Assembly (NCBI RefSeq): GCF_000023585.1 | Contig: NC_012914.1 | Coordinates: forward strand, 2,681,001 to 2,745,000 | DNA: 64,000 nt | Source: Paenibacillus sp. JDR-2 | GTDB lineage: Bacteria > Bacillota > Bacilli > Paenibacillales > Paenibacillaceae | Reading direction: 5' to 3' | Part shown: positions 58,608-64,000 of the stretch, in pieces | Numbering within the stretch: position 1 is the first letter of the stretch | Layout of the letters: every line of letters starts with the position of its first letter | The notes under the pieces: generated by a model | The model's input: the letters and a program-made list of their open reading frames with translations, nothing else | What the model was told of the DNA's origin: nothing | The model's database searches: none | Program-made: the position numbers and the translations under genes

Positions 58608-60275
58608 GTGTTATCGCTACATAACACGAAATGCGAATGCGGGCATCAGAACGCGGTTGGAACGGTCTTGTGCGAGAGCTGCGGCAAGCCGCTCATGGAA
58701 GACGTCGAGAGCGATGCCCCTCTTGAAATGCGTTACGACGGCGTTGCGCGCCGGTCGCAGAAGAGCAATCCGAACCCGATTGATAAGATTTGGAATTTTT
58801 TCTCATCCGTCAAAATCGCCGTTTATTTAATCGTAATTACGCTGGTAACGGCTATGCTTGGTACGATATACCCGCAGGAAGGGTCGTTCCTGAATAATTT
58901 CAAGCCTTCCGTGTATTACGAGGAGACTTACGGGCTGCCCGGCAAGATTTATTATAAGCTGGGCTTGTCTCATACATACGATTCATGGTGGTTTATTACG
59001 CTGCTGGTTATGATCGGCACTTCATTAGTAATATGCAGTCTTGACCGCGTGCTGCCGTTGTATAGAGCGCTGAGCAAGCAGCAAATCCGCAAGCACCTTA
59101 GGTTTATTACTAGACAGAAGGCTGTGTACAACAGTCAGGTTGAAGGTGATGCGGAAGAATGGGTCAAGCAGTTCTCCGCGCATCTGAAGAAAAAGCGCTA
59201 TAAGATACATACAGACGGTACGGCAATGCTTGCCGAGAAGAATCGTTTCAGCCGCTGGGGCCCTTATATTAATCACATCGGTCTGATCCTGTTCCTGCTG
59301 GCTATCCTTGCACGAAGTCTTCCAGGCTGGCAAATGGACAGCTATGTGAGTATACCTGATGGGGATACCGTACAGATCGAGGGGACGAACTACTTCGTGA
59401 AGAACGAGAAGTTCACCGTCGAGTATTACACGGATGACGAGCTTCCGCCTGAGCTTAAAGGAACGGTCCGTGCAAAGCGTTACGAGACAAAGGCTGTATT
59501 ATACAAGTGCACCGACAACTGCGGAGACAACGCAACGGGTGAGCCTGAACTGAAGCAAGTGAAGGAACAGGAGATTCGGGTAAACCATCCACTCAAATAC
59601 GACGGGATCAAGCTGTATCAATTCGACTATGATGTAACGCCGAAGCTGAAGAGCGTAAATCCTGTTCTTATGAACAAGGAGACGGGCGAGTCTTACGGAC
59701 CGTTCGAGCTTCCGATGAAGGATGCGCCACTGGATTACACGCTTGGGCCGTACAAAATGAAGCTGGCCGCCAATTACATGGAATTCGGAATTGGTGAAGA
59801 CGGCGAACCCGTTACGCTCAGCCGTGATCCCAATGCGCCGGCCTTTATCTTCTTGATTACAGGTCCCGGCTTACCGGAGAAAGGTCAGCCTTATATCTAT
59901 TTCCCGATGCAAAAGGATAAAGAAAAGTTTGATCAGGACAAGCTTAATGCTTCAATCGCGGACAAACTGGAGATCAAGGTAAACGGGATGGAAAACGTTC
60001 ATTTTGCCGAAGCCTCCACCTATCTGAACGTCCGCAAAGATAAAGCTTTGACTTATGTCTGGTACGGCGCCGCTATTTCGATGCTTGGCCTGCTGCTTGG
60101 CTCTTATTGGCAGCACCGGCGGATCTGGCTGCGCATTGACGACGGCAAGCTGTCGCTTGGCGCGCATACAAACAAAAACTGGTACGGCATGAGAGCAGAC
60201 GTGGCTTACGCACTCCGGAAATCCGGAATTGACGTAGATCCGAAGTCGCTCGATAACGGAGGGAATAACGCGTGA
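58608..60275 (+). CDS. resB: Cytochrome c biogenesis protein ResB
   Basis: 555 residues from GTG with TAGGAGG. A zinc-ribbon-like N-terminus, CECGHQN ... CESCGKP, precedes the ResB core: three membrane helices in the first 250 residues (SSVKIAVYLIVITLVTAMLGTIYPQ; WWFITLLVMIGTSLVICSLDRV; and one after HIGLILFLLAI), a large extracytoplasmic domain, and a final helix (about 475-495). With ResC it exports and attaches haem to c-type cytochromes. Overlaps resC by 4 bp. Confidence 0.93.
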   Translation: MLSLHNTKCECGHQNAVGTVLCESCGKPLMEDVESDAPLEMRYDGVARRSQKSNPNPIDKIWNFFSSVKIAVYLIVITLVTAMLGTIYPQEGSFLNNFKPSVYYEETYGLPGKIYYKLGLSHTYDSWWFITLLVMIGTSLVICSLDRVLPLYRALSKQQIRKHLRFITRQKAVYNSQVEGDAEEWVKQFSAHLKKKRYKIHTDGTAMLAEKNRFSRWGPYINHIGLILFLLAILARSLPGWQMDSYVSIPDGDTVQIEGTNYFVKNEKFTVEYYTDDELPPELKGTVRAKRYETKAVLYKCTDNCGDNATGEPELKQVKEQEIRVNHPLKYDGIKLYQFDYDVTPKLKSVNPVLMNKETGESYGPFELPMKDAPLDYTLGPYKMKLAANYMEFGIGEDGEPVTLSRDPNAPAFIFLITGPGLPEKGQPYIYFPMQKDKEKFDQDKLNASIADKLEIKVNGMENVHFAEASTYLNVRKDKALTYVWYGAAISMLGLLLGSYWQHRRIWLRIDDGKLSLGAHTNKNWYGMRADVAYALRKSGIDVDPKSLDNGGNNA

Positions 60276-61531
60276 GTTATGTCGATTTCAGCAGCGATGC
60301 CTTTATCGCCGCCTTCTTCCTATATTGCTTTGCATTCCTGTTCTATGTGGTAACGATTGCAGGGAAAAAGTGGAGCAATCGTGATCCGAAAAAGCATGAA
60401 CAACGCTGGTCGCGAATCTCATTCGTAACCTCGACGCTTGGTCTTATCGCACATCTGACCTTCTTCTTCACACGCTGGATCGGAAGCGGCCAAATCCCGA
60501 CAAGCAACATGTATGAGTTTATTACCTTCCTTGGCATGGCTATTATGATCGCGTTTACAATCGTATATGCGATCTACCGCAAGCCGCTGCTCGGGATGTT
60601 CGCTTTGCCGCTTGTCGTCCTGGTTGTTGCTTATGCTTCCGTATTCCCGCAGGAAGTGCAGCCGCTAATTCCGGCGCTAAGCTCAATCTGGCTGAAAGTG
60701 CACGTAACGACCGCAGCGCTTGGCGAGGCCTTCTTCGCTGTAGGTTTTGCAGCGGGTCTGATGTACTTGCTTCGAGTGGTCGATTTCAAGCAAACCTCAA
60801 AGGAAGCTAAACGGGATCAGTTTTGGGTAGAATTCTCTTTATATACGATTGTCCTTGTGATTGGATTCATCGCTATTGTATTTATTTTCAGAGGGGCAGG
60901 GTACCAGGCTACCTTTACTCAAGAGAATGTCACCATCGACAGCAAAGGCGTGGATCATTCCTCGACGGATACGGCGGAATATACGCTGCCGCCAATCGTA
61001 AAACCTTATAACAGCACGGCGGATCATATGGATTCTTTCCTGGGCATGGATAAGCCGCTGTTTGAAGCGCCTAGCTGGATGAAAGGCGTTAACGCCGGAC
61101 GCAAGCTTAATACGGTTATCTGGTCGGTTATCGCGGGTTCGATTCTGTACGGTCTTATTCGTCTCTTGTTCCGCAAACGGATCGGAGCCGTTATACATCC
61201 GCTTATGGATGATATTGATCCGGATGATCTTGATGAGATCAGCTACAGGGCAATTGCAATCGGCTTCCCCGTCTTTACGCTAGGCGCGCTTATCTTCGCG
61301 ATGATCTGGGCGAATATCGCCTGGGGCCGCTTCTGGGGTTGGGATCCGAAGGAAGTATGGGCGCTCATTTCATGGCTGTACTACAGTGCATATCTGCACT
61401 TCCGTTTATCGCGCGGCTGGCAGGGAAAACGTTCTTCTTGGCTCGCGGTTATCGGCTTTGTCGTTATTCTATTCACCCTGGTTGGGGTTAACCTTGTCAT
61501 TGCTGGTTTACACTCCTACGCAGGCGTATAA
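60272..61531 (+). CDS. resC: Cytochrome c biogenesis protein ResC (CcsA/CcsB type)
   Basis: 419 residues from GTG inside the resB end. A multi-helix haem-handling protein with the tryptophan-rich WWD-type loop WGRFWGWDPKEVWALISW (about 352) and flanking His residues (GSGQIPTSNMYEF; LKVHVTTAALGE; YSAYLHFRL). Typical ResC, with a longer loop near residues 210-270. Confidence 0.93.
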   Translation: MSYVDFSSDAFIAAFFLYCFAFLFYVVTIAGKKWSNRDPKKHEQRWSRISFVTSTLGLIAHLTFFFTRWIGSGQIPTSNMYEFITFLGMAIMIAFTIVYAIYRKPLLGMFALPLVVLVVAYASVFPQEVQPLIPALSSIWLKVHVTTAALGEAFFAVGFAAGLMYLLRVVDFKQTSKEAKRDQFWVEFSLYTIVLVIGFIAIVFIFRGAGYQATFTQENVTIDSKGVDHSSTDTAEYTLPPIVKPYNSTADHMDSFLGMDKPLFEAPSWMKGVNAGRKLNTVIWSVIAGSILYGLIRLLFRKRIGAVIHPLMDDIDPDDLDEISYRAIAIGFPVFTLGALIFAMIWANIAWGRFWGWDPKEVWALISWLYYSAYLHFRLSRGWQGKRSSWLAVIGFVVILFTLVGVNLVIAGLHSYAGV

Positions 61532-61570
61532 TAATCCTTATGAAAATTGTTTTGAAAGGAGCAACACCGC

Positions 61571-62287
61571 ATGTCCGACTATGCAAGCCGTATTCTTGTG
61601 GTAGATGACGAGGAACGGATTCGTCGTTTGCTGAAAATGTATTTGGAGAAGGAAGGCTATTTAATCGATGAAGCGGAAGACGGCGAGACGGCGCTTCGGC
61701 TCGCTACCGTAACCGATTATGCGCTTATTCTGCTCGATGTCATGCTTCCGGGCATTGACGGCGTGGAGGTGTGCTCCCGTTTGCGGCAAGTAAAAGCAAC
61801 GCCGGTTATCATGCTGACAGCCAAAGGGGAAGAGATGAACCGGGTGCAAGGATTTGAAGTCGGCGCCGACGACTATGTCGTGAAGCCGTTTAGTCCTCGC
61901 GAGGTCATCTACCGGGTGAAGGCGATTTTGCGCCGCTCGTCAGCTACTGCCTTTTTGACAAAAGAAGTGAACTCGAGCAATAACATCGTATTCCCGCATT
62001 TGGTTATTGAGCATGATGCGCACCGAGTATCAGCTGGTGGGCAAGAGGTCAGCCTGACGCCTAAAGAATATGAGCTGCTTCATTACCTTGCCGTATCGCC
62101 GGACAAAGTCTTCTCGCGGGAAGAGCTGCTGAAGGATGTATGGAACTATGAGTTCTTTGGCGACCTTCGGACCGTAGATACGCATGTGAAACGTCTTCGC
62201 GAGAAATTGAACAAAGTATCGCCCGATGCGGCTTCGATGATTACTACGGTATGGGGAGTCGGATATAAGCTTGAGGTGCCGAAGTAA
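61571..62287 (+). CDS. resD: Response regulator ResD
   Basis: 238 residues, ATG with GAAAGGAGC. Receiver domain with phosphorylated Asp56 in LILLDVMLPGIDG and Lys in VVKPFSPRE, then an OmpR-type winged helix (about 135-235) with VSLTPKEYELLHYLA and RTVDTHVKRLREKL. Controls respiration and anaerobic genes, including resABC in Bacillus. Its stop overlaps resE. Confidence 0.96.
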   Translation: MSDYASRILVVDDEERIRRLLKMYLEKEGYLIDEAEDGETALRLATVTDYALILLDVMLPGIDGVEVCSRLRQVKATPVIMLTAKGEEMNRVQGFEVGADDYVVKPFSPREVIYRVKAILRRSSATAFLTKEVNSSNNIVFPHLVIEHDAHRVSAGGQEVSLTPKEYELLHYLAVSPDKVFSREELLKDVWNYEFFGDLRTVDTHVKRLREKLNKVSPDAASMITTVWGVGYKLEVPK

Positions 62288-63747
62288 TGAGGCTGCTGAA
62301 GCGCTGGGGACATTTCGCCCTGCATACGGTGGTCGGGAAGCTATGGTGGACGATTATGTTTCTCGTCGCCCTTGTCCTTGTTATTCTCGGGACGTTCCTG
62401 CTCCAGTATATCGATATCGCCTTTAAAGATTCCCAGCATCAAATTAAAGTGTTGTTTATCGTGGTAGCGATTCTGGGCTTCTTGTTGTCAACATTCTTTG
62501 CTTTCTTCTTGTCGTCGAGGATTCAACAGCCCTTGCTCCAGTTGAAGAGAGCAGCGGATTCCATCGCAGGGGGCAATTATAAGACGCGGGTACAAATCCG
62601 CTCCTCGGATGAGATTGGGGATCTGGCTAAGACCTTTAACCATATGACCGAGCAGTTAGGTACGCTGATTGATGACTTGAACCACGAGAAAGAGCATTTG
62701 TCCAGCATACTGCGGAGTATGGGAGATGCGGTTATTACGTTTGACGCAGATGGGAGAGTCATTCTGACGAACCCGCCGGGTCACATGCTGGTAAGCCGGT
62801 GGTCCGACCTGGAGATGGATATCGATTGGGAAGAGGAAGAAGCGCCTCCGTTTCACGACGTGCCCGGACCTCTGCGGGATACGTTTCAACGCGTGATGCA
62901 TTCCGGACGCGATTGTACCAATAAAGTGCAAGTCATTAACAACGTGTGGTCCGTCGTGATGGCCCCGCTTCAAAATGAAGGGGTTGTCCGCGGTGCGGTT
63001 GCCGTTATCCGGAATGTAACGGAGGAGCATAAGCTTGAGAAGCTGCGACGGGATTTTGTGGCGAATGTCTCGCATGAGATTCGGACGCCGCTCTCCATGC
63101 TGCAGGGCTACAGCGAAGCGCTGCTGGATGATATCGTTGCTTCGCCGGAAGAAAGGAAAGAGCTCGTTCAAGTAATCTATGACGAATCCCTTCGGATGGG
63201 CAGACTGGTTAACGATTTCCTCGATATGGCCAGGATGGAAGCCGGTCACGTTGAGCTTAGCCTTCAGGAATTCGATCTGCGCAATGTCATCCGCCGGGTT
63301 CACAGGAAGTTCCAGGTGTATGCAAAAGAACGTAACGTCAGCTTGAATGCCGATCTTCCGGATACACCGCTTGCCGTACACGAAGCGGATGAAGACCGGA
63401 TTGAGCAGGTACTGACGAATCTGATGGATAATGCGCTTCGTCATACGCCAGCTGGCAAATCCATTAAGATTGCCGGTCAGACGGCGACAATAAATAACCT
63501 TAAATTCGTGAAGCTGATTGTAGCGGATGAAGGGCAAGGTATTCCTAGCGAGGATGTCCCTTATATCTTCGAACGGTTCTACAAAGCCGATAAGGCCCGC
63601 AAACGTGGTGCTTCGGGCGGAACCGGACTAGGACTTGCCATCGTTAAAAACATAATTACGCAGCATAACGGACGCATTGAGGTCGACAGCGTCCTTGGAA
63701 AAGGCACGACATTCACCTTGCTGCTGCCTGTCGAATCCAATCAATAG
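62287..63747 (+). CDS. resE: Sensor histidine kinase ResE
   Basis: 486 residues, ATG overlapping the resD stop by one base. TM1 (about 21-40) and TM2 (about 54-76) are joined by only about 13 residues, so the roughly 100-residue extracytoplasmic domain of B. subtilis ResE is missing. HAMP (about 77-130), PAS (about 140-245), HisKA with phospho-His263 in NVSHEIRTPLSML, and HATPase with NLMDNALRHTP, DEGQGIP and GGTGLGLAIV follow. Phosphorylates ResD. The signal must come through the membrane or the cytoplasmic PAS domain. Confidence 0.95.
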   Translation: MRLLKRWGHFALHTVVGKLWWTIMFLVALVLVILGTFLLQYIDIAFKDSQHQIKVLFIVVAILGFLLSTFFAFFLSSRIQQPLLQLKRAADSIAGGNYKTRVQIRSSDEIGDLAKTFNHMTEQLGTLIDDLNHEKEHLSSILRSMGDAVITFDADGRVILTNPPGHMLVSRWSDLEMDIDWEEEEAPPFHDVPGPLRDTFQRVMHSGRDCTNKVQVINNVWSVVMAPLQNEGVVRGAVAVIRNVTEEHKLEKLRRDFVANVSHEIRTPLSMLQGYSEALLDDIVASPEERKELVQVIYDESLRMGRLVNDFLDMARMEAGHVELSLQEFDLRNVIRRVHRKFQVYAKERNVSLNADLPDTPLAVHEADEDRIEQVLTNLMDNALRHTPAGKSIKIAGQTATINNLKFVKLIVADEGQGIPSEDVPYIFERFYKADKARKRGASGGTGLGLAIVKNIITQHNGRIEVDSVLGKGTTFTLLLPVESNQ

Positions 63748-63755
63748 ATGTCAAT

Positions 63756-63782
63756 ACGCTCCCTTCGGGGAGCGTTTTTTTG
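63756..63782 (+). terminator. Terminator after resE
   Basis: ACGCTCCC and GGGAGCGT closed by a TTCG tetraloop, then seven T. Ends the res operon. Confidence 0.96.
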
Positions 63783-64000
63783 TTGAATGAGGGGGATTAA
63801 TCTTGTTGTTCGTGGAACATGATGTGGTTTTTGTTGTTTCGCGTCAGTCTGCTTGTCGCTGGGTGCGGCATTTAAGGAGGGGCTTGATAGCTCCTCAAAA
63901 GCATTCCCCCTCACCCCTCGTGAGTGCCTCGGCCGTGCGCGCTTCGCGCAGGCCCGCGAGAGACAATCGCTACACCAGTTGAGTGTGGCGGGAATACCCG
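63783..64000. other. Non-coding end of window with a GC-rich inverted repeat
   Basis: No open frame with coding character or RNA gene is recognised in these 218 bp. The left part is T/G-rich. At about 63928-63961 a GC-rich element can fold, with CTCGGCC and GGCCCGCGAG flanking TGCGCG-CTT-CGCGCA. It could be an interspersed repeat or the start of a structured element continuing beyond the window. Confidence 0.4.

Overview
The window is a contiguous piece of a Bacillota chromosome, most likely Paenibacillus or a close relative. The base composition is about 50% GC, Shine-Dalgarno sites are strong, GTG and TTG starts are common, and the gene order is that of the endospore former spoIIIA-to-resE chromosome segment. 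The set includes spoIIIA, spoIVB, spo0A, spoIIM, spoIIA, spoVA, gerW and spmAB. LipB, a 152-residue gene before argR and spoVAF placed directly after spoVAB set it apart from B. subtilis. Almost everything is on the + strand. I see no prophage, insertion sequence, CRISPR array, tRNA or rRNA.

Layout. 1-2.5 kb: end of the spoIIIA operon. 2.6-6.1 kb: accB-accC and an Asp23/AmaP/DUF2273 envelope-stress module. 6.2-13.0 kb: nusB, folD, xseAB, ispA, dxs and tlyA. 13.1-18.4 kb: an unknown gene, argR and recN behind two LexA-like boxes, then spoIVB and spo0A with three 0A boxes. 18.5-24.7 kb: DUF2627, lpd, bkdAA, bkdAB, a frameshifted bkdB, lipB and a tiny Prli42-like gene. 24.8-28.1 kb: a PepT-like peptidase, a tiny mciZ-like gene, nudF, spoIIM and fur. 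28.1-35.8 kb: a subtilase, ald, DUF4227 gene, xerD, deoB, punA, a Spo0E-like gene and pdp. 35.9-42.9 kb: dacF, spoIIAA-AB-sigF, two kinase-like genes, spoVAA-AB-AF. 43.0-50.3 kb: lysA, ppiB, an FMN riboswitch with ribD-ribE-ribBA-ribH, and scpAB. 50.4-57.2 kb: metNIQ, DUF2953 gene, gerW, dacB and spmAB. 57.2-63.8 kb: rluB and resABCDE. The last 220 bp hold no recognisable gene.

How the genes work together. Much of the window serves sporulation: the phosphorelay output (Spo0A, plus a Spo0E-like phosphatase), the first forespore sigma factor and its regulators, intercompartment signalling (SpoIVB, SpoIIIA), engulfment (SpoIIM), a division inhibitor (MciZ-like), cortex and core maturation (DacB, SpmA/B, DacF) and dipicolinate uptake or germination (SpoVA, GerW). 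A second theme is lipid supply: ACC subunits, the branched-chain 2-oxoacid dehydrogenase that makes acyl-CoA primers, and LipB that supplies its lipoyl cofactor.

Most notable observations: a one-base insertion that splits bkdB inside its lipoyl domain; a FapR-like operator before bkdAA; paired LexA-like boxes before the argR-recN unit; two small genes (mciZ-like and prli42-like) that automated callers easily miss; a probable CTG start for metN; a RibBA whose GTP cyclohydrolase II half has lost its substrate-binding loop; and a 46-bp tandem repeat over the 3' end of sigF.
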